From contig CAJUEG010000004.1 in the NCBI GenBank assembly GCA_910584835.1, positions 11,013 to 75,012 on the forward strand: DNA of 64,000 bases. The letters run 5' to 3'. A model generated the notes under the pieces. That model made no database searches and was not told the origin of the DNA. It saw only the letters and a program-made list of their open reading frames with translations. Shown in pieces: positions 24,323 through 32,993 of the stretch (position 1 is its first letter; every line of letters begins with the position of its first letter). Origin of the DNA: an uncultured Oscillospiraceae bacterium (GTDB lineage Bacteria > Bacillota > Clostridia > Oscillospirales > Oscillospiraceae). Position numbers and translations under genes: made by a program.

Positions 24323-24363
24323 GACGCACGCTCCGTTTCTAACAATCAGAGCGTGCGCCTTTA
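24323..24363. terminator. Stem-loop between HAD operon and zinc-ribbon gene
   Basis: A 9-bp stem (24325-24333 with 24349-24357) plus one further pair across a mismatch, followed by CTTTAG on the plus strand. It probably ends the minus-strand zinc-ribbon transcript. Confidence 0.5.
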
Positions 24364-24402
24364 GTAGCAGATCAATAAAAAGACCTATAGCAAAATTGCT
24401 TC

Positions 24403-24582
24403 TCAGCCAGCCAGAGCAGGCGCAGAATCCTGCCAGACATCCTCCAGCTTCCGGGCCTGGAACTCCTTACTTTCGCCCAGGGTGGCCATGCGGATGCGGT
24501 TGAATTTTCCGCAGTCCGGGCACTGGCAGGGTTTAGCTGCGGCCTCTAATTCAAAGTGACAATGCTCACAGACGAATACCAT
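24403..24582 (-). CDS. Small zinc-ribbon protein
   Basis: A 59-aa protein with two CxxC knuckles: CEHC (residues 5-8) and CPDC (about 21-24), a rubredoxin-like zinc ribbon. The remaining C-terminus is charged and helical. I take the ATG at 24582, preceded by GGAGAGTGGAG; the frame extends to 24681 without support. The function is unknown; such mini-ribbons may bind nucleic acid or act as adaptors. It lies at the transition between chromosomal genes and the mobile-element region. Confidence 0.7.
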   Translation of the reverse strand: MVFVCEHCHFELEAAAKPCQCPDCGKFNRIRMATLGESKEFQARKLEDVWQDSAPALAG

Positions 24583-24787
24583 GTTCTCCACTCTCCTATC
24601 TGCCAACAGTATACCACTCCGGCCATCGCGGTTCAAGCTGTAGTGAGGTTTTCCATGTTTTGCACAATATGTAGTATACATAACTGAAAATCAAAAGACC
24701 GCACAGCGGAGAACACAGGCCCCGCAAGGGGATCGGCCTGCCGTCAAAACAACGAACCGGCTTTAGGCATCTGCATAAAATTCTATC

Positions 24788-25024
24788 TTATGCAGAGCGC
24801 TCAACTGTTTCATCATCAGTGGTCAGATAGGCCCGGAGCAGATCTTCCAGCAGATCGTATCGGTCAATCCCCGCCGCCAGCTGCCTTGCGCCGCTGTGAT
24901 TGGTGATGTATGTGGGGTCACCCGTCAGGATGTAGCCGATGATCTGATCCATGGGCCGATAGCCCCGCTCCGTTAAGGAGGCGTAGATACGCTTGATCAC
25001 CGTTCTGCGTTCCGCCTGGTTCAT
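24788..25024 (-). CDS. IreB-like small protein
   Basis: A 78-aa protein resembling the IreB regulatory phosphoprotein family: the core RGYRPMDQIIGYILTGDPTY is close to the chromosomal IreB pattern. Chromosomal IreB is a target of the PASTA kinase/phosphatase pair. This copy is a mobile-element paralogue that follows YolD-like and Y-polymerase genes, an arrangement often seen in clostridial elements. Its start overlaps the YolD stop by four bases. Its role in the element is unknown. Confidence 0.8.
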   Translation of the reverse strand: MNQAERRTVIKRIYASLTERGYRPMDQIIGYILTGDPTYITNHSGARQLAAGIDRYDLLEDLLRAYLTTDDETVERSA

Positions 25025-25449
25025 AACATCTCCTCCTTCAAGGGAAACCCCGCGGATATTCCATCCTCGATCTCCAGAATATCCTCAATCAGGATCGTGG
25101 TTCCATCGGTGAGGGTCAATCGCCCTTCCAATGGATCCAGCTTTTTTACCGCACCCAGTGCGGTGACGTAGGCCCCGCCGCTTTTCCTGCCGTCCGGCTG
25201 GAAATAGGTAAAGGCCGCTTCATTGCCGGTGTCTGCCAGAAAACGCAGCTTCTCGTCCAGCACCGATTTCTCCTCCTCGGTAAGCTCCGCCTTTTCCCCA
25301 GTGATCCGGGCCGTTTCCTGAATGGCCGCGCCATAGCCCGTCAGGGCCTGGAATGGGGTGAACTGAGCCGCCCGGTCGATCATAGGCATACGGGGATGTC
25401 TGGGCGATGTGGGGTGGGGCAGGTTGATGATATCGTCGTAGGCTCCCAT
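25021..25449 (-). CDS. YolD-like protein
   Basis: A 142-aa protein with the YolD-like signature near the N-terminus (MIDRAAQFTPFQALTGY) and a C-terminal beta-rich region (LEGRLTLTDGTTILIEDILEIEDG). YolD-like proteins are habitually encoded next to Y-family polymerases and are thought to assist or regulate them, as UmuD does for UmuC. The ATG overlaps the polymerase stop (TAATG), so it is the second gene of the polymerase operon. Because the polymerase gene is split by an insertion, expression now would depend on a promoter inside or beyond the insertion. Confidence 0.85.
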   Translation of the reverse strand: MGAYDDIINLPHPTSPRHPRMPMIDRAAQFTPFQALTGYGAAIQETARITGEKAELTEEEKSVLDEKLRFLADTGNEAAFTYFQPDGRKSGGAYVTALGAVKKLDPLEGRLTLTDGTTILIEDILEIEDGISAGFPLKEEML

Positions 25450-26930
25450 TACGCTTTGTGCCCCCCTATCCTCCCGTTGCGGTCAGCGGCGGTGGCGCCA
25501 TCCACCAGGTTGGTGCCTTTCAAAATGGCGTTCTTGCCAAATTTGCTCTTGATGCCCAGCATCGTTTCCTGGAGCTTCTTCTCCCGGGCCAGCGCCGCTT
25601 TCTCTGCCTGTGCGGTCTCCGCATCGGTAAAGAGATCCAGCTGCTCCATAGGGTGCGCGGCGGGAACGGAGCTTTCCTCCGCCACCCGGTTAGCGGTGAG
25701 ATACAGCCGCCGCACCAGCAGGTTCCGGTTTACGACGCGGTCAAACAGCTCCAGCACTGCCGTTGTGATGCGCTTGGCGGAGTCGGTGTATCCTTCCAGG
25801 TTAGCAGTACCGTGGGCGTGCTTGGGGATCTGCCGCCCATAGCGGTCAGTGGTCACCGCACCTTGATATTGCTTCCGGCGGTCAGGATCCCGCAGGTTGT
25901 CGATGTCGTAGCCCACGGTGAGGGTGAGCTGATCGGTGACCAGCCGCTGGCCCACCAAATCCAGCGCCAGCTGGTCCGCCATCTCCCAGGCCACCATCCG
26001 GGCCTTGCCGAAGTCGTAGGGGCAGGTGAGCACCTGGCCGGAGCCCACGCTTTTCGCCTCGGGCTTGTACGCCTTGATGTCCGCCATAGTGACCGGCTCA
26101 TAGCCCCAGGCGTGGTCGATGAGCAATTCCGCGTTGACGCCGAACATCCGGTAGAGCAGTTCTTCATTGTAATAGTCGGTGGGTTTCCCGATGGAACACC
26201 GGGCGATATCACCCATGGTAAACAATCCCTGGGCCTCCAGCTTTTTGGCGTAGCCCCGGCCCACCCGCCAGAAGTCGGTGAAGGGGCGGTGTTCCCACAG
26301 TAGCCTGCGGTAACTCAGCTCATTCAGTTCGGCGATGCGCACACCGTTTTTGTCTGGCTTGGTATGCTTGGCCCAAATGTCCATGGCCACTTTGGCCAGG
26401 TAGAGGTTGGGGCCGATGCCCGCCGTGGCGGTGATGCCGGTGGTGTCCAGCCCGTCCAGCACAATTTTCTGGGCCAATTCCCTGGGGGTGAGCTGATAGG
26501 CGGGCAGGTAGTTGGTCACGTCCATAAGCACCTCGTCAATGCTGTACACGTGAATGTCACTGGGGGCCACGTATTTCAGGTAGACGTTATATATCTTGGT
26601 GCTCCATTCAATATAATGGGCCATCCGGGGCGGAGCGACCGTATAGTCCAGCGCCAGTTCGGGGCGCCGTTTCACCTCCGGGTCGTTCCAGGACGAGCCG
26701 GTAAACTGCCGTCCCGGAGCTTTCCGCCGCCGCTGGGCGTTTACCTCCGCCACCTTCTGCACCACTTCAAACAGACGCGCCCGCCCGGGGATGCCATAGG
26801 CTTTCAGGGAGGGGGAAACCGCCAGACAGATGGTCTTTTCCGTCCGGCTTTTGTCCGCCACCACCAGGTTGGTGGTCAGGGGATCCAGACCGCGCTCAAT
26901 GCATTCCACCGAGGCGTAAAAGCTTTTCAA
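25449..26930 (-). pseudogene. Y-family DNA polymerase (DinB/UmuC-like), main fragment, 5' end separated by insertion
   Basis: A 493-codon frame beginning with KSFYASVECIERG, i.e. just after the first catalytic aspartate of Y-family polymerases (normally D-[LM]-KSFYASVE). The rest is complete: the YSIDEVLMDVT palm motif, the finger region and the little-finger domain. The open frame starts with a TTG that belongs to an inserted palindrome, with no ribosome site. The missing N-terminus (MPDRVYIACDL) lies 7.3 kb away at 34243-34275 on the same strand. Joined, the two parts give DLKSFYASVE in frame. The polymerase is therefore disrupted, not simply truncated. Confidence 0.9.
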
Positions 26931-26957
26931 GTAAAGCCGAATTCGGCTTTACTTGAA
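26926..26957. repeat. 32-bp perfect palindrome at the left insertion junction
   Basis: Each arm is TTCAAGTAAAGCCGAA, with the axis between 26941 and 26942. The inner 28 bases (26928-26955) are not explained by the split gene or by the 81-bp end unit, so they appear to be an extra sequence at the left junction only. Confidence 0.85.
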
Positions 26958-27036
26958 TAATGCCGAGAAATAAGAAATGCTGATACAATTTTAGAAAGGC
27001 CTAAAGCGAGAGATAAGCCCAAAAAGTATCGGCATT
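26956..27036 (+). repeat. Left 81-bp end unit of the insertion
   Basis: It matches the reverse complement of 34162-34242: the outer 25 bases are identical, then 4 of the next 5 agree with one C/T difference within the outer 30, and the inner 10 (TATCGGCATT) are identical. The middle has diverged. Bases 21-30 (AATGCTGATA) pair with the inner 10, so the unit can itself form a stem-loop. Confidence 0.85.
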
Positions 27037-27495
27037 TCTTTTTAGGCTAATCCATAGAACTGGTTGATAATATTGTCGTTATCCTTATATTTGAATTTCT
27101 CATCATTTTGAAATATAGAATTTTCTTTCGCGGATATTTCTAGATAGCTACCCATTTTATTTCCGCATAGAGTTTCCATTTGAGAGTTCCAAGCCACTAT
27201 GCAACTATTTCCAGCGGCATTTTATCCATGTACAGAGTGCATTGCCCTTATTCTTTTTTCAAAAACTTCGTGATTATCGAGTTAAGTCAACACGTCCCAA
27301 GATATTGAGGAAGGCAACAGCGATAAGGGTCGGATTTTCCTATCCCTTGTATCTTGTTGACTTATCGCGATAATCACAAAAAACTTTAAAAACAAACAAG
27401 TGTTAAAAGAGGGATAATAAAAAGAAATAGTACATTAAAGGCAAATTTTTTACACGGAAATACAACAAAGGAAAAATGCAAATATATCCAAAATA
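27037..27495. other. AT-rich non-coding stretch with a 108-base inverted-repeat structure
   Basis: No convincing gene. At 27270-27291 and 27356-27377 there are 22-base arms with 19 matches in inverted orientation, with inner short pairs (AAGATA with TATCTT, AAGGG with CCCTT). A structured RNA or a decayed element end are both possible. Confidence 0.5.
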
Positions 27496-28010
27496 ATGGC
27501 TATCTTTAATCAATACGATGGTCAGAAAACCATCATGACAGTACGACTGGATTCGGACTTTACCAGGATGGGCAAGCATGTCCTCTTGGTTAATGTAGAT
27601 TCCCAGGGTTTGCTCGCTAACGGCCTGGGCTATCAACGCCCGGATCAAATTGATAAACCCTGTCCGCCATACTGGGGCATACTATCATGGACGACTAACC
27701 TTTGATTCCCGGCAAGGATATCATCCACTATGAAGAGACTATTAACCTTCTCCTCTGCTAACATTAGAACTGTACAGTCTGGAAGTTGCGCTGGCAAACA
27801 CTATGGGCCGGGAGACCATCTTGCGGGAGTATATGAGCAGCATTCGGAATGAATATGATGTGATCCTACTGGAATACTACCCTCCTCCGGATACTACAAA
27901 CGGACTTCCGTCCACACGAGGACGGTCAAATAGCTTCAACCTGACCGTTAATGGTTGGGTCAGCGTCTTGGAGTCTCCTTGCCCACTTTCTTGCACCTGT
28001 TTTCATTAAT
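27496..28010 (+). pseudogene. Decayed ParA-family ATPase
   Basis: Pieces in several frames follow the ParA/Soj order. The first piece (27496-27705) contains MGKHVLLVNVDSQG and LGYQRPDQID, corresponding to the deviant Walker region; the P-loop itself is damaged (YDGQKT for KGGxGKT). A second piece (27803 on) reads TILREYMSSIRNEYDVILLEYY, matching the family's helix and Walker B region. Several frameshifts and stops interrupt it. ParA genes are usual in the backbone of clostridial conjugative elements, so this is probably relic backbone. Confidence 0.7.
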
Positions 28011-28187
28011 TTATCGCGAATCGCCAAAAACCACCTGCTTTTTCGGAAACCCACAGGTATAATTTTTACAAAAATGGGACAAGCTATTTTGCTGGAAAAC
28101 CTATCCCCAATTTGCAATTTTGGCGGGGGTACTCGGCTATCAATCTCTCAGTCCCATTGAATTTTATTACACATGGAGTGTTGCTTT

Positions 28188-28649
28188 ATGGAACTAATTC
28201 GATTGTCCGACATGCTAGGTTTTCGCACGTTGCAAGATTGGCTTTTTTCAAGCGAGTTGGATGCTTTTCGCACTGATAAAATGAGACAGGGCAAATTTTC
28301 AGAGACCCGTTTTTCGACTTTGCTCTATCTGCTTTCTCTCCAGATAGTTCCGTTTTCCGTTATTTGTCTTCTGCATCAACAAAACCGTTACATCGCGCTG
28401 GGAGCTACTGAGCTGCATATTTTACGCTCATTTACAACTGGTATGTTTGGAATCTCAAAAGGGGAATGGCCCTTTTCGACACCATTCCCCTCAGATCAAG
28501 AAGTTTACTTTTGGTCTGACTTTGACGCTGCTACCCAAAAAAAGATACTCACAGTTCCAATCCATTCACAATACATTTACGCCGAAAATAGACACAGCTT
28601 AGATGCCGCCCTCGATTTTTTTAATAAATTCCTTGCTCCATTTTCATAA
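28188..28649 (+). CDS. Hypothetical 153-aa protein convergent with the FRG gene
   Basis: I do not recognise this protein. The ATG at 28188 has GGAGTG seven bases upstream and gives MELIRLSDMLGF. It is a soluble-looking mixed alpha/beta sequence with a hydrophobic middle (TLLYLLSLQIVPFSVICLL, about 40-58) and a C-terminal AATQKKILTVPIHSQYIY region. Its last 29 bases overlap the end of the FRG gene on the opposite strand, so the transcripts are antisense at their 3' ends. Its position beside a possible defence module makes an accessory or regulatory role conceivable, but nothing in the sequence shows it. Confidence 0.6.
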   Translation: MELIRLSDMLGFRTLQDWLFSSELDAFRTDKMRQGKFSETRFSTLLYLLSLQIVPFSVICLLHQQNRYIALGATELHILRSFTTGMFGISKGEWPFSTPFPSDQEVYFWSDFDAATQKKILTVPIHSQYIYAENRHSLDAALDFFNKFLAPFS

Positions 28650-29769
28650 TATCGCGCCCGATATTTTCCAGCTCTGGATACAGCTTGTACGTCCGTACAC
28701 CAATTGCCAAGATCAATTCCTTGAACATACCTAAAGATTCTTTTCTCAAATCGATTCGATACAGAAAGGGCGTCTTTTCCTTTAACTGCCTGTTCTGAAT
28801 CCTTACTTCGCCAGTAAACTCATACAAATAATATTCTTGTATTTTTTCTAATTCTGCGTGTTGAAAGCCCATATACCGCTCCTCACCGGGATGCGGGGTA
28901 TCGCTCAGATTAAAAGCTACAAATGAGCCCGCCTGCCGCTGTATGCGCTGGCTTGTCCGTGAGACCTGAATGGCAAGCGGTAGATATGTTGTAGGAGATT
29001 GTATAGAGGCCTTCCCTCTCGTGTTATCGGGCGTGCTATAATTGGTGGAAGAATACTGCTCACCTCGGATAAAGTCTTGATAACGATTATCAAGTGTGTT
29101 ATGAAGAAGTGAAAAATTGGGGATTATGTTCCCCATGGGCCGTGTCGATTCCACATTTCTCTTCTCGCTTTCGGAGCTAAAATGTAAATCTTTGTACCTA
29201 TCCTTTATAATTGCGGCACGTATTCCGTTATAAAGATAGGGGTCAAAGGCATAAATCGTGGCATCTTGCTTTGGCACATCGGTTCCAATAAAGCAATCCT
29301 CACAGGCAAAATACAGCGCTGTAAACAAATCCTCTGTCCAGTCAAGCAAATTAGTTGCAACCCCGTAGTGCTGCATTTGCGCTAGCAATTCGATTTCTGA
29401 ATTGTTGATTTTAACAGTGGGTTCTATAAGTTCTATGGCAGTAGCACCACGGGACACAAATGACTCCATAAGTGACCGCTGATATTCAGCCAATGAGAAT
29501 GATGAGTTCTCCTTATACCTTCGATAATGCTCACGAATCAAGGTGGGCAACAGAACATAATCCTTGTTTTTATGCCCCCGGTACCACATTCGCTTTGGAG
29601 AAATCCGGCTTTTTGATATCATCTCATAAATAAGGTGGACCATACGCATCAAATCTGGTTCCTCTTCGGCGACAAACCTATGTGGAGGTACGACGGAACC
29701 CCTGCCCTGCACCGGTTCTTCAAAGATATTCATAAAGTTTCGGAGGTCAAAACACTCTCCCTTTATCAT
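28621..29769 (-). CDS. FRG-domain protein
   Basis: A 382-aa cytoplasmic protein. The FRG domain spans about residues 55-160: the naming motif is WYRGHKNKDY (62-71), and the second conserved block is LLAQMQHYGVATNLLDWTED (128-147), followed by FTALYFAC. FRG domains are widespread in prophages and mobile elements and often occur in suspected anti-phage loci; their biochemical activity is not settled to my knowledge. The C-terminal half (about 200-370) is not assigned. Its start overlaps the stop of the 1003-aa HExxH gene by four bases (ATGA), so the two proteins are probably made in fixed ratio and act together. Confidence 0.85.
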   Translation of the reverse strand: MIKGECFDLRNFMNIFEEPVQGRGSVVPPHRFVAEEEPDLMRMVHLIYEMISKSRISPKRMWYRGHKNKDYVLLPTLIREHYRRYKENSSFSLAEYQRSLMESFVSRGATAIELIEPTVKINNSEIELLAQMQHYGVATNLLDWTEDLFTALYFACEDCFIGTDVPKQDATIYAFDPYLYNGIRAAIIKDRYKDLHFSSESEKRNVESTRPMGNIIPNFSLLHNTLDNRYQDFIRGEQYSSTNYSTPDNTRGKASIQSPTTYLPLAIQVSRTSQRIQRQAGSFVAFNLSDTPHPGEERYMGFQHAELEKIQEYYLYEFTGEVRIQNRQLKEKTPFLYRIDLRKESLGMFKELILAIGVRTYKLYPELENIGRDIMKMEQGIY

Positions 29770-32700
29770 CTATTCACTTCCTCATGGTTTCTCTTTTCAA
29801 AATCTTGATTGGTATATAGGTTTGTGCCAGCTTGGAATTTTTGAATCATATGCAGGCTGTTTCTAAATATAGACAAATTGCTGCCCTCTATCACGGCCTT
29901 TTTCCAGTTAGAATAAAACTGCGGCAAAAAATTTTCCGCCAGTATATTCGTCAGTTCAGGACGCAGAAGTAAATCGACATCTTTGAGTTGAACCAAAATT
30001 AGGGAACGAAGATTATCATAGGTGCTCACATAAGCGTGTAGGGCTTCTACAATATCATCAAACGCCTTTCGAATCTGTTCCGCATACTTCTGCTGCTTTT
30101 CTTCCACAACAGATATCATCTCCGGCACGGCACTGAACAGTGCTATATAGGGCTCTCTTAATTCTAAAAGCTGATTTTTGACCCATTGTGCCTCCGGAAG
30201 TTTGTCGTAAGTCTGTTTATATGGCTTGGATAGCATATAATCGCATACCATGCCCAATCGATACTTTTCAATTGCGCTATAGGGTTGACGTAGATTGATG
30301 ATATCGTTTCTAGAACGTCCGATCCAAACTAGATAATCTACAAGCTCCAGTCCAAAAAGGCTTATTACTGGGATATCCTGGCTCGCTTCTCTGAACGCAT
30401 GCGCCAATCTTTCCGAATGACCGTAGAACTCTCCGGGATCTACCTCCAATAAATCGGGTACTACTTTTGCATTGCGTTTTAACAGGTACTCCTTCGTTTC
30501 TTTCGCCAACTGTGCCGCAACATCCAATTTTGCGCCTTCAAAGCAATGAATTGTATCATCTACAATAGCGCAAATGTACGCTTCATTTTTCCTAAATGCT
30601 TCCAGAATTTGTTCATATAAATCAGGTCCATTTAGGAATTTCCGAATGCCCTCAAGCATAATGCGTCTGTATTTTCCCCATTCAAGATGCGCTTCATCGC
30701 TCGTTTTAGTATAAATATACTGCTGGATGTTGTTCAAATAAACATCACGCCCACAATCGAATACAATTGGGATTAATCTCTTCGTTAGGTCATCGGAGAC
30801 TTGGCGATACTCCTCGTCATTTTCCCGATCCTTTCCTCTGTCCAGCATCTGTGTTAGGACTGCTTCTGAAAAATACAACATTCCGAATATCTGATTGCGC
30901 TTATCACGATCCAATGGTGGAACAAAATGGAAAGTTTCGTGGGTAATCACCATGGTATGCCGTAAAAAATCCACCATCGATGCCGAGGGCATATTAATGC
31001 TGATAATCAGTTTCTTTCCAATGCCCTCCCAAATCTTATACATGGATGCCTTAATGTCTGGAATGACATCTATTGTATACAGTGGAACCAGCTCCGGCTG
31101 CTCGCTGGTGCTATCCAAATGATAAACAATAGACAGCAAGTATTGCTGAAACACATAATATGCGTGAAGAATTAAATCATACTGTCCCAAATACAGTAGG
31201 TGGCAACTGGGCACAACAAAAATAGTGCGTCGGGACTGTGCGATATGTGAAATTACCTGTTTGAAATCGTTAGAGATTTTTTCGATCCCGGCAAAAAGCA
31301 TATCAGAGGGCATCAACTCATCATCATTCAAATGCCAATAGATCAGGCTCGCAATATGATCCAGCACAGCAGAAAATTGGTTTGTCAACACTCTGGCCCA
31401 AGTAGAACTGATGCAATTAGAACAATTGTTGACATAATCCAAATAGAGCAAATCTATTGTATCGCAAAGACCATCTGTTTCCGGAAAGCAGCTTTTAATG
31501 ATGCCCCGAATACCTTTCCTATCATATTTGCTGCAAAAAGAATCTTTTGACTCCGCATTTTTGCTGGAGCCAAACACTTTTTCCTGAATTCTTCTGAGCG
31601 ACCCCAGTGGTTCTGTATCCTTGCTGACAACACCAGAATATTCATGCGGCTCCAACACATATTTTTTATAATCGTTTCCCAAATCAAGACTTGAATAAAA
31701 CAAATCTGTTCGACTTTTTAAGACATACTTGGAAAAATCAATATTTTTCCAGTGAAGCTTTCCACCGGAATGAAAGATTCCTGGCCCGTTTATCGACCGA
31801 CACACCAAATCTGCAGGAAGACGGATTGTATAATCAAATTCGCCTACAGTAGCATAACTAGTCACATCTCCAGCATTGCATATAGGCCGCTCTTTCGCCT
31901 CTGCATCCTCGCGCAGATACTTCAGTAAATCTTCAAGATACTGTGTAAGCCCATACACAGTATCCTTACCGCCTTTGCTGTCTTCCTCGCTCTGGAAGAC
32001 TAAGCGGATTTCGGCCATCCCCTTTATAGAAAAATCATCAGTACTTTTTCCCTTCGCATGGTCTCCTGATTGGCGCTGTGCAATCAGAGAGCAAGTAGAT
32101 ATAAACGGTGATATGATTCTATTATTGGCATCTTTCAGCCTGAGATATCGGATCAAATCCACCAACTGCAACACTTCGACGTACTGCTCCGCTGACCAAA
32201 CAATCACAAGTTCCGACGAAGAAAAGGAACCGTAAACCTCATAGTCAATATCTGCCCCAATTTCTTTTCCTGCATCCTTCAATTTCTCAATTGAAAACGC
32301 AATCTGCTGTTTGATCAGCTCTCGATATAAAGAAATTTCCTCTGAAAATGTCCCTATTTGATGTAGACGTGAATCAAGTCCAATTAGGGTAAAAACGATA
32401 AAGCGGGATTTCCCGGAACCTCCGCCGGAGGCGTCGGCATTATCTTCTTCCTGTTCATAGAAAAGCCGATCTAAAACGCCGTCCTCCCCATTGTCATCAA
32501 TTGTGTAAAGCAACACAGACTGACGGGGTCCTAGCCAGCGTTTTGTATATTCATCTATGTTGCGGTATCTGCTGAAACTATCAATTTTTTCCACACTGAT
32601 TCGATCAAAGTCTCCGAAGGCAAGGAGGGAATAATTCATTGATCGCTCCTCTTTTGTGAGCGGGGATAGTCCGTCTAAGTAATTATTAAAGGATTCACGA

Positions 32701-32777
32701 TGTGTCGCTGGATATGTCGCGTACTCCAAAAAATTTACAATATATCCTAGAACACTTTTGCGCTTCGGCTCGTCCAT
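29766..32777 (-). CDS. 1003-aa protein with HExxH motif, putative zinc metallopeptidase
   Basis: I do not recognise the family. An HExxH motif stands at residues 613-617 (VITHETFHFVPP), in the hydrophobic context typical of zincin peptidases. E797 in FREASQDIPVISLFGL, some 180 residues on, resembles the EAxxD pattern that supplies the third zinc ligand. The N-terminal third (about 120-330) has two similar patterns, YGSFSSSELVIVW and ATVGEFDYTIRLP, which may be repeated sensor-like folds. A low-complexity GGGSG lies near 118-122. No signal peptide or clear transmembrane helix. It is coupled by a four-base overlap to the FRG gene and preceded by a 58-aa gene. The ATG has GGGTGAG upstream. Confidence 0.75.
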   Translation of the reverse strand: MDEPKRKSVLGYIVNFLEYATYPATHRESFNNYLDGLSPLTKEERSMNYSLLAFGDFDRISVEKIDSFSRYRNIDEYTKRWLGPRQSVLLYTIDDNGEDGVLDRLFYEQEEDNADASGGGSGKSRFIVFTLIGLDSRLHQIGTFSEEISLYRELIKQQIAFSIEKLKDAGKEIGADIDYEVYGSFSSSELVIVWSAEQYVEVLQLVDLIRYLRLKDANNRIISPFISTCSLIAQRQSGDHAKGKSTDDFSIKGMAEIRLVFQSEEDSKGGKDTVYGLTQYLEDLLKYLREDAEAKERPICNAGDVTSYATVGEFDYTIRLPADLVCRSINGPGIFHSGGKLHWKNIDFSKYVLKSRTDLFYSSLDLGNDYKKYVLEPHEYSGVVSKDTEPLGSLRRIQEKVFGSSKNAESKDSFCSKYDRKGIRGIIKSCFPETDGLCDTIDLLYLDYVNNCSNCISSTWARVLTNQFSAVLDHIASLIYWHLNDDELMPSDMLFAGIEKISNDFKQVISHIAQSRRTIFVVPSCHLLYLGQYDLILHAYYVFQQYLLSIVYHLDSTSEQPELVPLYTIDVIPDIKASMYKIWEGIGKKLIISINMPSASMVDFLRHTMVITHETFHFVPPLDRDKRNQIFGMLYFSEAVLTQMLDRGKDRENDEEYRQVSDDLTKRLIPIVFDCGRDVYLNNIQQYIYTKTSDEAHLEWGKYRRIMLEGIRKFLNGPDLYEQILEAFRKNEAYICAIVDDTIHCFEGAKLDVAAQLAKETKEYLLKRNAKVVPDLLEVDPGEFYGHSERLAHAFREASQDIPVISLFGLELVDYLVWIGRSRNDIINLRQPYSAIEKYRLGMVCDYMLSKPYKQTYDKLPEAQWVKNQLLELREPYIALFSAVPEMISVVEEKQQKYAEQIRKAFDDIVEALHAYVSTYDNLRSLILVQLKDVDLLLRPELTNILAENFLPQFYSNWKKAVIEGSNLSIFRNSLHMIQKFQAGTNLYTNQDFEKRNHEEVNR

Positions 32778-32816
32778 TTTTTCTCACCCGCCATAAAGCA
32801 TACGTTTTTATTAAAG

Positions 32817-32993
32817 CTATATGAGCATTTTTCCCGCAGAAGTAATGCCCAAGGTGGTCAGCAATGACGATTTCGATTCGTCTCTTGGTGCGCCGAATGT
32901 GATTAAATGTCTTTCTACAATTACCTGATCGTCTTTGCGCTCAAACTGAGAAAATCTTTCTTCCATTTTTTTCTCTTTGGGGATAGGTCTCAT
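32817..32993 (-). CDS. 58-aa protein, first gene of the HExxH/FRG operon
   Basis: A short frame from an ATG at 32993, with GGAGAG at a suitable distance, encoding MRPIPKEKKMEERFSQFE followed by a region rich in acidic and basic residues and ending ITSAGKMLI. It ends 39 bases before the HExxH gene on the same strand. The ribosome site, strand, spacing and lack of any competing frame support a real gene. I do not recognise it. Highly charged small first genes in such loci can be regulators, adaptors or protease substrates; none of these is shown. Confidence 0.6.
   Translation of the reverse strand: MRPIPKEKKMEERFSQFERKDDQVIVERHLITFGAPRDESKSSLLTTLGITSAGKMLI

Noticed and set aside
27270..27377. 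Retron-type msr/msd RNA
   Set aside because: The inverted repeat is suggestive, but no reverse-transcriptase gene lies in this insertion.
27403..27648. 81-aa minus-strand frame over the ParA remnant
   Set aside because: It is antisense to recognisable ParA sequence and ends in a low-complexity hydrophobic run encoded by AT-rich DNA.
30895..31122. Plus-strand 75-aa frame inside the HExxH gene
   Set aside because: Antisense shadow of a clean 1003-codon gene; no ribosome site.
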